Below are positions 9,817 to 19,783 of a stretch of DNA of 64,000 bases, piece after piece. Position numbers and translations under genes: made by a program. The notes below the pieces were generated by a model. It searched no databases. It saw only the letters and a program-made list of their open reading frames with translations, and was not told the DNA's origin. The stretch spans positions 1-64,000 of the forward strand of contig CANQLO010000004.1 of the NCBI GenBank assembly GCA_947624715.1, given 5' to 3'. Within the stretch, counting starts at the first letter, position 1; each line of letters begins with the position of its first letter. Source of the DNA: an uncultured Clostridia bacterium. GTDB taxonomy: Bacteria > Bacillota_A > Clostridia > TANB77 > CAG-508.

Positions 9817-10753
9817 TTACAAATTAATTGTTTTGTCAATGATAAATTCCGGTCTATTTCTTGTTTCTTCATATATACGTGCAATATATTCTCCTATCAT
9901 CCAAAGTGATATAAGTATAATTCCTCCTAAAAATGTCATCGTACACATCATAGATGTCCATCCGTGGAGTTAAACTATTCCACTTATAAGCATAAGATAA
10001 AATAGAATAAATCAGTATTCCTATTGAAATAACTACTGATAAGATACCAAGTCCACCTACTATTTTTAGTGGCTTAGTTGAAAAACTTAATATACCATCT
10101 TGAGCTAATTTTAACATTTTTCTCAAAGGATATTTTGTTTTTCCAGCAAAACGTTCTTTTCTCTCATATTCATAAGCATATTGTTTAAATCCTACCCAAC
10201 TAAATAATCCTCTTAAAAATTTATTATGTTCTGGAAGACTATTTACAACTTCTACTACTTTTCTATCTACTAATCTAAAATCTCCTGTGTTTTTTGGTAT
10301 TTCAATATCTGATAATTTATTTATCATAGAATAAAAAGCTTTTGCAGTTAGTAACTTAAATGCTGATTCTCCCTTTCTTGACTTTCTTTTTCCATAGATA
10401 ACTTCATAACCTTCTTCCCATTTTTTTATCATCTCTGGAATACAATCTGGTGGGTCTTGAAGATCTGCATCCATAATTACAATAGCATCTCCAGTTACAA
10501 ATTTTAATCCTGCTGTTACTGCTGCTTGATGTCCAAAATTTCTTGAAAATGATATTACTTTTATTCTTTTATCTTCTTTTGCAATTTTTTCAAGTATCTC
10601 CAAAGTTTTATCTTGTGAACCATCATTTACAAATATAACCTCATAATCGTATTTGTCTATCATAGAATATAAGACTTCTGAAACTTTTTGATAACATTGT
10701 TCTGCAACTTGTTCTTCATAATACATTGGTATTACTATTGAAATCTTTTTCAT
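9817..10753 (-). CDS. GT2 polyprenyl-phosphate glycosyltransferase interrupted by a CGG +1 frameshift
   Basis: The first frame encodes 263 residues of a GtrB/DPM1-like GT2 (KISIVIPMYYEEQ, VNDGSQD, VIMDADLQDPPDCIPEM, then the first membrane segment) and reaches ...WNSLTP followed by CGG at 9964-9962. In frame 0 it continues as unrelated sequence to a stop at 9869. Skipping the C gives GGA TGG ACA TCT ATG ATG and on to ...SLWMIGEYIARIYEETRNRP and a stop at 9817. This is the family's standard second membrane segment and C-terminal motif, total 311 residues. The sibling gene at 5633-6577 (314 residues) ends the same way. The CDS is 12 bp from the frameshifted GT-C gene, its likely functional partner. 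Confidence 0.78.
9962..9964 (-). other. CGG +1 frameshift site in the GT2 gene
   Basis: Minus-strand context is ACT CCA C GGA TGG: T, P, extra C, then G and W. Frame 0 stays open for about 31 more codons, but only the +1 frame encodes the conserved GEYIARIYEETRNRP ending. Confidence 0.78.
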
Positions 10754-10776
10754 ATAAACTTCCTTTCATTATGATT

Positions 10777-12204
10777 TTAGATTTTTATTTTTAACTTTTT
10801 TAATGATTTTATTAAAGTTCTGTATGGTGCATATTGCCACATTTTTTCTTTAAATAATGATAGTCTATAATTTTCTCCATAAGAATAATTTTTTTTATAA
10901 TTTTCTACTCTATTTATATATTCTGATTTTTTTCTAAGAAAAGTCTTTGTTATTAATTCTTTACAAATATTTACTTGCTCTTTTTTTACTTCATTTGAAT
11001 TTTTCTTATATTCTTCTATATCTATAACTTGAATATTAGGAAATCTTGTTTTTAATAGTGGTAAAATTGCATATCCTAAATCACTATTGGAGTTTAAAAT
11101 TAAACTTATGTCATTTTTCTGTATTATATATTTTATAAAATCATACCAGTATCTTTGATTTAAAAAACTTGTTAAATCATATATTGTGCTATATTTTTCA
11201 AATTGCTGTCTTTGTGTATTTATATTTACATCAGTTGTAACTACAGTTATATTATATTGTTCTTTGTTTAATTTTTTTATTATTTCTAAATTATGATTAT
11301 CAGCTTTTTCTTCAATCATCCATGGAATTATCATAAGCATATTATTATTTTTACTTTTAGTTTTTTCTGGTATAACAATATTTTTAATATCTTGCTCTAT
11401 ATCTTCTGAATTATAGTCATATCTAGGATATTGAATAGCTTCAACTCTATTATGAATTTTTTTTGCAGTGTTATTTACAATTTCTAAAGATCTTTTCTTA
11501 TTTTCTATTGCCTTAACAAGTTCACCTGTTTCTTTCCTTCTATACCACTGTCCATAAAAACTCATATGTACTGGATATTTACCTTTTGCAATCATTTTAA
11601 GCCAGAAATTCCAATCTTCATTGACATTTTTCTCTTTTATTCCATATCCATTTACTTCAAGAAAATCTTTCCTTCTAATCATAGATGTAGCAATTAAATC
11701 ATTTACCTTTTTCATTTTATCAGAGTCAAACCATTTATTCCATAGATATGTCCTCTTAAAAAATCCTACAGTGTCAGAATATGCCCAACTTGCATCTTTA
11801 TTAGTTTCTAAAGTCCAATATGCACATTCTAAATATGTACTATCTATCAAATCATCAGCATCTAAGAACATAAAATATTTTGAATTTTTTGATGCTTTTG
11901 TAGTACCATAATCTCTTGTTGCTGCTAAGCCTTCATTTTCTTTATGAAATACCTTAATTCTTTCATCCAATTTTTTTATTTCTTCAAGTTTATTTAAACT
12001 CTTTTTATCTTGTGAACCATCATCTATAATTAGTAGTTCAAAATAAGGATATGTTTGATTTAATATACAATTAACTGTTTGTTCTATATATTCTTCATCA
12101 TTATAGAATGGCACTATTACTGAAATCTCTGGTTCTTTATAATTGTATTTTTCTTTTAATAATAGCTTGCCTGGTTCTAAATTAAAATCAAAATATTCTT
12201 GCAT
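10777..12204 (-). CDS. GT2 family glycosyltransferase with C-terminal extension
   Basis: The product (about 475 residues) has a GT-A domain from about residue 28 (ISVIVPFYNDEEYIEQTVN, IDDGSQDKKS, MFLDADDLID) and a C-terminal region after about 290 with MLMIIPWMIEEKADNHNLEIIKKL, resembling the start of a GT4-like Rossmann domain but shorter. It may be a two-domain polysaccharide glycosyltransferase with a degenerate second domain. The ATG at 12204 has AAAGGA about 9 bases upstream; a TTG at 12213 is the alternative. It lies 30 bp after the GT4-GT2 fusion gene in a run of co-oriented glycosyltransferases. Confidence 0.75.
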   Translation of the reverse strand: MQEYFDFNLEPGKLLLKEKYNYKEPEISVIVPFYNDEEYIEQTVNCILNQTYPYFELLIIDDGSQDKKSLNKLEEIKKLDERIKVFHKENEGLAATRDYGTTKASKNSKYFMFLDADDLIDSTYLECAYWTLETNKDASWAYSDTVGFFKRTYLWNKWFDSDKMKKVNDLIATSMIRRKDFLEVNGYGIKEKNVNEDWNFWLKMIAKGKYPVHMSFYGQWYRRKETGELVKAIENKKRSLEIVNNTAKKIHNRVEAIQYPRYDYNSEDIEQDIKNIVIPEKTKSKNNNMLMIIPWMIEEKADNHNLEIIKKLNKEQYNITVVTTDVNINTQRQQFEKYSTIYDLTSFLNQRYWYDFIKYIIQKNDISLILNSNSDLGYAILPLLKTRFPNIQVIDIEEYKKNSNEVKKEQVNICKELITKTFLRKKSEYINRVENYKKNYSYGENYRLSLFKEKMWQYAPYRTLIKSLKKLKIKI

Positions 12205-12234
12205 AAATTTCAATCCTTTTATCTAATTTTTACT

Positions 12235-14421
12235 CTATTCTACCGTTTCTTTAGGTTTGATGAAAATATGTTTAATTCTTCTTAATATCCTATATATCTT
12301 TCTTGCTATTCTTCCAGGAAGTGAGTTTAAAATATATTCTAACCTTTCATCTCCCTCTAATATTGGTTGATAAGATGCAAAAGTTGGATTATTCCAGTAA
12401 AATGGTTGTCCATTTGTTAATAATAACATGTAGATGTCTTTTGAATATTTTTCAAATAACTTCTCATGACCTTCTCTTGAAATTCCATATAAATATATTC
12501 TTGATTTTTCGTTAAATTCTCTTGACATTGAATTATTTCTAATTCTATATAAGTTTAGTTCTTCTGGTATTGAAACTCCTAAGTAGCCATTTTCTGCTAA
12601 ATTTAGCCATCCATCATAATCCTCCATACCATATTGCATTTTTGGTCTATTTTTTCCAAAGTTCAAGAAATCATTTTTTCTAATAACAGCAAATGCTGCT
12701 AACATGTTTGCACATAAAAGATATGGTATATGAATATTGAATGTAGGCCAAATAGAATCGCTTTCTCCAAAATATTTTACCCAGCTATATACATAAGAAA
12801 CATTATTGTATCTATGCAAAATTTCTATTGATTTTCTATAAAATGTTTTATCTACTTTATCATCTGCATCAATAAAAGCTATAAATTCTCCTTTAGCTGA
12901 TTCTGCACCTACATTTCTTGCATTTGCTAACCCACCATTTTCTATATCAATAACCTTTATATTCTTTTTATTTCTATATTTCTTTAAAACGTCTATGCTT
13001 TTTTTATCAGTACTTCCATCATTAACAATTATTATTTCATATTTTTTATATTCATTTTTCTTAATACTTTCAATAGTTTCAGGTAGTGTTGTTCCTAAAT
13101 TGTAATAAGGAATTACTATAGATAATAAATCTTTTTCTGTTTCATATTCCTTTTTATAAGGTTGTTTAGGCATTTCTTCTACAAAAGGAAATTCAGTTTT
13201 TACATTTTTCTTGTTTTCAATAACTTTTTTAAAAAACTCTCTTCTTAGTTTTAGGTTGTCTTTCATATTACATAGTTTAAATATTCTCTCTTTTGCATTT
13301 TTCCCCATAGTTGTAAGTTTGCTTTGAGGCATTTTTAATAATTGCTCTAGTTTTTTTTCAAAATCACCACTAATATCCCAATCGAAAATTAAGCCATTTT
13401 TTCCTGATTCTTTTACCATTTCAGCCTGTCCACCGCTTTTTGATACCAATACTGGTTTTCCAAGCCACATAGCATATATACATGTATTTGGAAAATTTTC
13501 ATATAAAGATGGAATTACGACAGCAGTTGCAGATAGTATATGTGGTATTAGTTCTAAATGTGGTATTGAATTAAGCATTTCTAAATTACCACTTTCTATA
13601 TACTTTTTATATTTTTGTTTCAATTCTTTTCCTATGAATTTTCCTTTAGGTTCTAGAAATGTATCTCCACCTATTATTTTTAACTTAAAATCAAGTCCTT
13701 TTTTCCATAGCTTTTCTACCCCTTCTATCATTTGTATAACACCTTTTCTATATTCTGTTCTACCAAAATATAGTATAGTTTTCTTGTCATTTTTAATAGG
13801 ATTATTATTTTTATATTTTTCTATTTCCTTTTGATCAATATCAAAAGGAAGATTAATTACATTTATTTTGTCTTTTACAAGATATTGTAATTTATCTGCT
13901 AGAAACTGACTTGGACATACTAATGCATCTGCGCCTTTAATGCAAAATTTTTCCATTTCGCCAATCCAGTAATAAGGTAACTCATATGTGTTATATTGGT
14001 TTATTCTTAGAGTTTCAAAGCTTGGTGTATGTAAATGTACAACTATTGGTATATCTTTTAATTTTTCATTTAATGTTAATTTATTTTGAATAAGATACTG
14101 TCCATAAGCGTTGTACTCTTGTGTTTCTATAATATCTGGTTTTCCATATTTATCAATTAATTTAATAATTTCCTCATAATACTGATAAGCTAATGCATTA
14201 TCATATCCTAGATAATTATAATATTCTTTACCTCCTTGTTTAAATCTAACTATTCTATATCCTTCTTTTGCAATTTCTTCTTTATCATCTTTTAAACTTC
14301 TAACAATAACAGTAACATCATCTCCAGCTTGAGAAAACATTTTCGCACAGTTTTCTACGTATGTTCCTATTCCTCCACCAAAGTCTGGTGCAAATTCTCC
14401 TGTTAAAAACCATATTTTCAT
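12235..14421 (-). CDS. Two-domain GT4-GT2 glycosyltransferase
   Basis: This 728-residue protein fuses two glycosyltransferases. Residues 1-400 form a GT-B (GT4) enzyme: FAPDFGGGIGTYVENCAKMF at the N-terminus, LYFGRTEYRKGVIQMIEGVE, and the donor-site segment VIPSLYENFPNTCIYAMWLG. Residues from about 430 form a GT-A (GT2) enzyme: LLSIVIPYYNLGTTLPETI, VNDGSTDKKS, EFIAFIDADDKVDK. Such bifunctional enzymes usually add successive sugars of a repeat unit. No signal peptide or membrane segment is seen, so it should act on the cytosolic face. Both catalytic domains look intact. Confidence 0.82.
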   Translation of the reverse strand: MKIWFLTGEFAPDFGGGIGTYVENCAKMFSQAGDDVTVIVRSLKDDKEEIAKEGYRIVRFKQGGKEYYNYLGYDNALAYQYYEEIIKLIDKYGKPDIIETQEYNAYGQYLIQNKLTLNEKLKDIPIVVHLHTPSFETLRINQYNTYELPYYWIGEMEKFCIKGADALVCPSQFLADKLQYLVKDKINVINLPFDIDQKEIEKYKNNNPIKNDKKTILYFGRTEYRKGVIQMIEGVEKLWKKGLDFKLKIIGGDTFLEPKGKFIGKELKQKYKKYIESGNLEMLNSIPHLELIPHILSATAVVIPSLYENFPNTCIYAMWLGKPVLVSKSGGQAEMVKESGKNGLIFDWDISGDFEKKLEQLLKMPQSKLTTMGKNAKERIFKLCNMKDNLKLRREFFKKVIENKKNVKTEFPFVEEMPKQPYKKEYETEKDLLSIVIPYYNLGTTLPETIESIKKNEYKKYEIIIVNDGSTDKKSIDVLKKYRNKKNIKVIDIENGGLANARNVGAESAKGEFIAFIDADDKVDKTFYRKSIEILHRYNNVSYVYSWVKYFGESDSIWPTFNIHIPYLLCANMLAAFAVIRKNDFLNFGKNRPKMQYGMEDYDGWLNLAENGYLGVSIPEELNLYRIRNNSMSREFNEKSRIYLYGISREGHEKLFEKYSKDIYMLLLTNGQPFYWNNPTFASYQPILEGDERLEYILNSLPGRIARKIYRILRRIKHIFIKPKETVE

Positions 14422-14460
14422 TTTTTTAATACATCCTTTCCTGCAAGTGAGTTTTTCTCA

Positions 14461-15234
14461 TTAAAATTCTTCTGCAAATCTTTTTTGTAATTTATTAAAA
14501 ATTAAATAACCTACAATAGTAATAACAATGCCTAATCCCATAACTGTAAATATCTGTCCAACATTTGGCATTTGTTGATAATAAAATATATCTCTATATC
14601 CTTCAATTATATATGTCATTGGATTAAGTTTTAATACCCATCTAAATTGTTCAGGTATAGTTTGTAGAGAATATACTACCGGAGTTCCATAAAATAAAAG
14701 TTGTAAAAATACACTTATAAAATGTTGTATATCTCTAAAATACACTGTAATACTAGACACAATAAAAGCTATTCCTATAGATAATACATATTGTGTTAAT
14801 AACAATAACGGATAATATGCTATATATACAGTAAGACCCATTCCATATCCTACAACAAAACACAGTATAATTATTGTTGAAATTATAAACGTTATTGTTT
14901 CACTTGTTACAATTGATATTGGCAGAATTTCTCTTGGAAAGTATACTTTTTTTATAATGTTTCCATTTTCAATTATTGCAAAAGATCCTCTGTTTATAAC
15001 ATTAGCAAAATATGTCCACGGAATTAATCCACATACCATAAATACAGTATAATTTTCTAAACTATTTTTCATAATAATTGGGAATATTATTGCATATACT
15101 GTAATTTGAAGTAATGGATTAATAAATGACCACAATATTCCTAAAAATGATTTTTTGTATTTTCCTCCAATATCTTTTTTGATACTCGTTTTTAATAATT
15201 CTCTATATTGATATAGTCTCATAAAAATATTCAT
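14461..15234 (-). CDS. ABC-2 type polysaccharide/teichoic acid export permease (TagG/Wzm-like)
   Basis: The 257-residue product with six hydrophobic segments matches the ABC-2 permease family: the N-terminal amphipathic LYQYRELLKTSIKKDIGGKY, the SFLGILWSFINPLLQ signature, and NPMTYIIEGYRDIFYY near the C-terminus. It forms the membrane channel with the ATPase encoded 35 bp upstream to flip a lipid-linked polymer outwards. GGGGG lies upstream of the ATG. The order ATPase then permease within a glycosyltransferase cluster is typical of ABC-dependent polysaccharide export. Confidence 0.88.
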   Translation of the reverse strand: MNIFMRLYQYRELLKTSIKKDIGGKYKKSFLGILWSFINPLLQITVYAIIFPIIMKNSLENYTVFMVCGLIPWTYFANVINRGSFAIIENGNIIKKVYFPREILPISIVTSETITFIISTIIILCFVVGYGMGLTVYIAYYPLLLLTQYVLSIGIAFIVSSITVYFRDIQHFISVFLQLLFYGTPVVYSLQTIPEQFRWVLKLNPMTYIIEGYRDIFYYQQMPNVGQIFTVMGLGIVITIVGYLIFNKLQKRFAEEF

Positions 15235-15269
15235 TAAAAATTCCCCCTACGATTACATTTATAGACATT

Positions 15270-16007
15270 TTAAATAGTATATTTTAAATATTCATCTATT
15301 ACATCACTTGTTTTTCCATCCATTTTAATTTCTCCATCATTTAGCCAAATTGCCCTTTCGCATAAATCCTTAGCAGTTCCTAAACTGTGTGTTACAAATA
15401 CCATAGTTTTTCCTTGTTCTTTAAGTTCTTTCATTTTATTTATACATTTTTCTTGGAAATGCTGATCTCCAACAGATAAAATTTCATCTACTAATAAAAT
15501 ATCAGCATCAACATTAATTGCAACAGCAAATGCTAATCTCATATACATTCCTGAAGAATATGTTCTAATAGGATTATCTATATAATCTCCCAATTCTGAA
15601 AAATCGATTATTTGATCAATCCTTTTCTCTATTTCCTTTTTTGTAAGTCCAAATATTGAAGCATTAAAATATATGTTTTCTCTTCCTGAAAAATCAGGAT
15701 GAAATCCTGCTCCTAATTCTAAAAGTGATGTTAGTTTTCCGTTTGTGATAATTTTTCCCTTATTAGGATATATTATTTTTGTCATTAATTTTAATAATGT
15801 AGATTTTCCACTACCATTTACTCCAATAAGAGCTACCGCTTCACCATTTTTAATTGTTAAACTAACGTTCTTTAATACTTTTCTTTCTTCTTTTCTATTT
15901 CTCTTCCAAAATAATATTTTTTCTTTTACGCTGTTTGCTTTATCAAAATATATGTTAAATGATTTTGAAACGTTTTCAACTATAATTCTATTTTCATTAT
16001 CTTTCAT
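15270..16007 (-). CDS. Polysaccharide/teichoic acid ABC exporter ATPase (TagH/Wzt-like)
   Basis: The 245-residue ATPase has Walker A GVNGSGKST, the Q-loop region with LLELGAGFHPDFSGRENIY, signature YSSGMYMRLAFAVA, Walker B DILLVDEILSVGD and the H-loop FVTHS. The ELGAGFHPDFSGREN and DEILSVGD motifs are diagnostic of the TagH/Wzt/RfbB subfamily. It ends without the extra C-terminal carbohydrate-binding domain seen in some Wzt proteins, so export is probably not gated by a terminal sugar modification. It pairs with the downstream permease. Confidence 0.9.
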   Translation of the reverse strand: MKDNENRIIVENVSKSFNIYFDKANSVKEKILFWKRNRKEERKVLKNVSLTIKNGEAVALIGVNGSGKSTLLKLMTKIIYPNKGKIITNGKLTSLLELGAGFHPDFSGRENIYFNASIFGLTKKEIEKRIDQIIDFSELGDYIDNPIRTYSSGMYMRLAFAVAINVDADILLVDEILSVGDQHFQEKCINKMKELKEQGKTMVFVTHSLGTAKDLCERAIWLNDGEIKMDGKTSDVIDEYLKYTI

Positions 16008-16069
16008 TGTATTAATCCCTTCTTTTAATAAATTATATCATATTATAAAATTTATTAATTGTCAAAAAA

Positions 16070-16999
16070 TTAGTATCCTTCGTCCATAAAATCAACCATT
16101 TTTTTATCTTTCTTAAATTTTCTTTTAGTAGCTATGGTTCCCGGAATCCATAGAATAAACACCATGAATCTATTAAATAGTCCTTGTACATTTTTTATTG
16201 CATTTTCTCTTGCTGCTAAATTTGCGAACAAAATGTAATGTTTATAAATATACATTTTTTTGCTAAAACTTACTCCCTTTAAATCAAGACTGAACATATC
16301 TTTGAAATATTCATAATAGCCAAGTGGAGCTGTTTCAAAGATTCTGTCTATATTTTTTGTGTATCCGTCTTTCCTATAATTACCTTCAACTATAACTTCA
16401 TTTATTCCTATTATATCGTAATCTTGGTCCATTTTATGGTACATTCTAGCTTCTGTAACGAATTTTTCATCTGCTTCTAAAATGTGTTTATATTTCTTTC
16501 TAATCTCAGCTTTAAAAACTAAAGTTTTTTCGCCTGTAATTTTTTCTTTAAAATATAAACTAAACATATCACTTCTATGATTATTCTCTGGGAATTTATT
16601 TCCACTTATTTTTCCATCATCTATTTTTCTTATGAAAGCTAGTGCATATACAGTTTCATCATTTAATAATTTATCTGAATTTTTTCTTATAATATCAAAT
16701 GCACCTGTTGTGAAGTAATCATCTGAGTCACACTCTACTATTATATCACCTGTCACATATTGCATAAGATTATTTATAGCAGACATTTTTCCTTGATTTT
16801 CTTGATAATGATATTCTATCTTGAAAATTTTTTGTTTTATAAAATTTTCTATTACTAACTTTGTTTTATCTGTTGAACCATCATCCATTATAAGCCATTC
16901 GAAATCAACATTTGAACTGCTATTTACTACTAAGCTTGTATAGAGCTTTTCTAAATCTTCTGCCCTATTGTATGTAGCTGTTAAAACTGATATTTTCAT
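16070..16999 (-). CDS. GT2 family glycosyltransferase
   Basis: The 309-residue GT-A enzyme begins KISVLTATYNRAEDLEKLY, with MDDGSTDKT and VECDSDDYF (the DxD-type metal site), and resembles the TDP/UDP-sugar GT2 enzymes of Gram-positive capsule loci. The C-terminal part contains an amphipathic segment (FNRFMVFILWIPGTIA) that may attach it to the membrane. It lies between the ABC ATPase gene and a GT4 gene. The acceptor and sugar cannot be inferred. Confidence 0.8.
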   Translation of the reverse strand: MKISVLTATYNRAEDLEKLYTSLVVNSSSNVDFEWLIMDDGSTDKTKLVIENFIKQKIFKIEYHYQENQGKMSAINNLMQYVTGDIIVECDSDDYFTTGAFDIIRKNSDKLLNDETVYALAFIRKIDDGKISGNKFPENNHRSDMFSLYFKEKITGEKTLVFKAEIRKKYKHILEADEKFVTEARMYHKMDQDYDIIGINEVIVEGNYRKDGYTKNIDRIFETAPLGYYEYFKDMFSLDLKGVSFSKKMYIYKHYILFANLAARENAIKNVQGLFNRFMVFILWIPGTIATKRKFKKDKKMVDFMDEGY

Positions 17000-17019
17000 A
17001 TTGTACTCTCCATTTCTTT

Positions 17020-17086
17020 GCTCAGAATCCGCACTTCAATGATTTGCTTTGCCAATCCTCGAAGCTGCGATGCTGAAGAATGATTT
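17020..17086. repeat. Structured intergenic repeat B, copy 1
   Basis: A 67-base element nearly identical to one at 27945-28011. It can fold as a long hairpin by pairing CTCAG with CTGA(A)G, CGCA with TGCG, and CTTC with GAAG. It overlaps the stop codon of the GT4 gene and sits in the gap before the next gene of the cluster. Confidence 0.75.
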
Positions 17087-18173
17087 AAAGAATTGATTTT
17101 ACTTTATCTATAATTTCTTCATAATTTTCATTACTAAATTCATTATTTTTATCTATATCGTTTTTTATTTCTTCACTTGATAATATTTTCTTTAGTCCTT
17201 TATATAGTCCTTTTTCTGTATTTTCTAATATAGCTCCCTTATCATAATTTTTTATACATTCTTTTGCTGGTATATCTGTAATAATTATATTTTTATTAAG
17301 TATTTTTGCTTCCTCTATTACCATTCCATAACCTTCATAATATGATAAAAGGCAAAAGTAATCTGCATTTTTTATGTATGGATATGGATTTACCTTTTCT
17401 CCTAATAGAAAAAAGTTTTCTGTTTCTCCTAAACTATCTATTAGTTTCTGTAAACTATATCTTAGTGGACCATCTCCTACTATATATACTTTACTATGTA
17501 TCCCGTCTTTTTCTAGCATTGAGTGTACTTTTATAAATCTGTCTATTCCTTTTTGTTCTACTAATCTTGATACACTTACTAAATTTATATCGTTTTTATG
17601 ATATGGAAGCTTAGTATCTTCGTTTGCCTTTTTTATAATATTTTCATAATTTAAGTAATTTCTAATTACCAATTCATTAAAATCATTACCATATTCTTTA
17701 TTGAATTTGTTTTTTATGTCTTCACTTACAAATACAATTTTGTCATATTTTTTATAAACTTTTCTATTTAATTTATTTTTTATCTTGTTTTTTAATCCTT
17801 TTGAAAAGAATTTTGAAAGATCTGTATGTACCCATGCTATTTTTTTAGCTTTTGATTTTTTCGAAAATAGCCTTGTAATTGGTCCTTCTAAAAATGCTAC
17901 CTCAGTATCATAACCATCTGGTACTTTATTGAAAAATAAAAGCTTTAAGGAAATTTTTAAATGTTCTATTTTTCCATATTGATTATATGGCTTATTATAC
18001 ATACTTACTACTTTAATATTACTTGCTAATTCTTTTTTTAAGCTTCCACCATCATATATTGTAAATACTGTTATATCATAGTCTTTAGATATCTTGTTTA
18101 CTAAATCCACTAAAACTCTTTCAGCTCCTCCAATAGTAAGTGATGTTATTCCAAATAATATCTTTTTCTTCAT
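17085..18173 (-). CDS. GT4 family glycosyltransferase
   Basis: The GT-B enzyme (362 residues) begins MKKKILFGITSLTIGGAERV, the N-terminal glycine-rich signature of GT4 enzymes, and carries LVSVSRLVEQKGIDRFIKVH, VYIVGDGPLRYSLQ and the donor-site ADYFCLLSYYEGYGMVIEEA with the EX7E-type glutamates. I chose the ATG at 18173 because AAAGGAGG lies just upstream; an open frame extends to 18245 but has no ribosome site. Two residues before the stop are non-conserved and the stop lies inside intergenic repeat B. Confidence 0.83.
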   Translation of the reverse strand: MKKKILFGITSLTIGGAERVLVDLVNKISKDYDITVFTIYDGGSLKKELASNIKVVSMYNKPYNQYGKIEHLKISLKLLFFNKVPDGYDTEVAFLEGPITRLFSKKSKAKKIAWVHTDLSKFFSKGLKNKIKNKLNRKVYKKYDKIVFVSEDIKNKFNKEYGNDFNELVIRNYLNYENIIKKANEDTKLPYHKNDINLVSVSRLVEQKGIDRFIKVHSMLEKDGIHSKVYIVGDGPLRYSLQKLIDSLGETENFFLLGEKVNPYPYIKNADYFCLLSYYEGYGMVIEEAKILNKNIIITDIPAKECIKNYDKGAILENTEKGLYKGLKKILSSEEIKNDIDKNNEFSNENYEEIIDKVKSIL

Positions 18174-18251
18174 TAAAGCTCCTCCTTTACTCAGTGTTAT
18201 ATTGTAAATATTAATCCATTGCAATATAAGGAAACAACTTTTCAATATTGA

Positions 18252-19718
18252 CTAATTTTCAAGCTTGTACATTTGATTTATTAACAAAATATTTGTAACT
18301 ACAATCACTAACATACTTGAAGTTGCAAAAAATACAAAACCTGATACTGTTGCTAGAATTAAACTTAGTCCGCTTCCTGTTAAATACATCATATATTCCG
18401 TATTTGTATCTTTGATGTGTTTAAAAGCTATTATTAAACCTTTTATAAATATTATAATAAATATACTTGCAAAAAGTATAAATCCTATAATACCAAAATT
18501 TAAAATAAATGCTGGTATTTCATTTTCCATACACATCTCACCTGGATTTGTATTGTAACCATTACCAAATATTATTGCCATAGGATTTTTTTGATGTTTT
18601 ACTAAAAATATATTATATAACAATTGCTGTTTTCTATTATTATTACTTGCAATATCATGCTCTTTCGTATATTCATGTAATTCTACTATAGCTTCTTGTT
18701 GTGCATCTGACATGTATCCTTCTTCTAATGTTCCATTCATTATATTGTTGTATATTTCCATCATACCTAGTGACATGTTAAGCTTTTCTCCTGTAGTCTG
18801 GTCAACATTATTTTCTGCTACTTCATTTATTTGCTTCCTTCTTTGCAATGTTTTGGAACCAAAAATAGTTATTCCTAAAACGCCAATTACTAATATCGAC
18901 ACTCCTGTTATAAGTATCTTTTTATTCTTGCTAAATATAACTTCACATAATATAAAGATTGCTAATACTATAAAGAATCCTAATAGCCCAGTTCTAGTTC
19001 CAATTACAAAACTTAGATAAATTCCTGTTAGAGCTATTGTTATTATAGAAAATATTTTCCATTTTATATTTTTTGACTTAGTTTGTGCAAATGCAACAAA
19101 TAAACCTAAACATAGTATTGCACTTAAACTATTTCCTGATTCTATCCAACCTTTATATCCTGTTTTAGTTTCTCCATATGTATATGATGACGTTTTTGTT
19201 ATAATTGATAGAAAAATCGAACCAACATAAATCGCAAGCATTATAGTTACCGCCTTTTTTAAGTTTTCTAAACCTTCTTTTTTTCTAGCTATTTTATATT
19301 CCTCATCATCTTTTTGTATTTTAAAAACATAATAATATACTACAAAATCTATCATTATAAAAGTAAAATTACTTAAATATTGTAATTCTGATTCAATTCC
19401 TCCAAAAGAACTTCTTGTTAAAAGTGAATTAAAAACTAATAGATGGCATATTGCATATACAGCATATATAAGTCCCATTATAAATAATTTTATTTTATTT
19501 TTATTATTTGTTTTTATAAAAATGTATAAAAGCACTCCTAATGGAATTATCGGCCTTAATACAGTTGATATAGAAATATTTGTTTTAAAAGTATTTCTAA
19601 ATAAGAAACTTGCTATATCAAATATTGGGCTTAAAATTACAAATAAACACAATAAATTTTGTGTTGTAAAAATATTTTTTAATCTGTTATTTTTTTTATT
19701 ATCATTTATTTCTTCCAT
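18252..19718 (-). CDS. Polytopic membrane protein, probable polysaccharide polymerase/ligase (Wzy/O-antigen ligase-like)
   Basis: The 488-residue protein has about twelve predicted membrane segments and one large polar loop (about residues 285-390) between the ninth and tenth, the layout of Wzy polymerases and O-antigen ligases. The loop contains NGYNTNPGEM and many Asn residues; FVIGTRTGLLGFF resembles the RTG-containing segment of the Wzy_C/O-antigen ligase family. Its location among glycosyltransferases supports a role in joining repeat units outside the membrane. Polymerase and ligase functions cannot be separated by sequence. Confidence 0.72.
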   Translation of the reverse strand: MEEINDNKKNNRLKNIFTTQNLLCLFVILSPIFDIASFLFRNTFKTNISISTVLRPIIPLGVLLYIFIKTNNKNKIKLFIMGLIYAVYAICHLLVFNSLLTRSSFGGIESELQYLSNFTFIMIDFVVYYYVFKIQKDDEEYKIARKKEGLENLKKAVTIMLAIYVGSIFLSIITKTSSYTYGETKTGYKGWIESGNSLSAILCLGLFVAFAQTKSKNIKWKIFSIITIALTGIYLSFVIGTRTGLLGFFIVLAIFILCEVIFSKNKKILITGVSILVIGVLGITIFGSKTLQRRKQINEVAENNVDQTTGEKLNMSLGMMEIYNNIMNGTLEEGYMSDAQQEAIVELHEYTKEHDIASNNNRKQQLLYNIFLVKHQKNPMAIIFGNGYNTNPGEMCMENEIPAFILNFGIIGFILFASIFIIIFIKGLIIAFKHIKDTNTEYMMYLTGSGLSLILATVSGFVFFATSSMLVIVVTNILLINQMYKLEN

Positions 19719-19783
19719 TTTTAATCACATTCTTTCCTATGTTAGTTGAAAAATAATTACAATTTTTCAACTTTCTTCAAACA

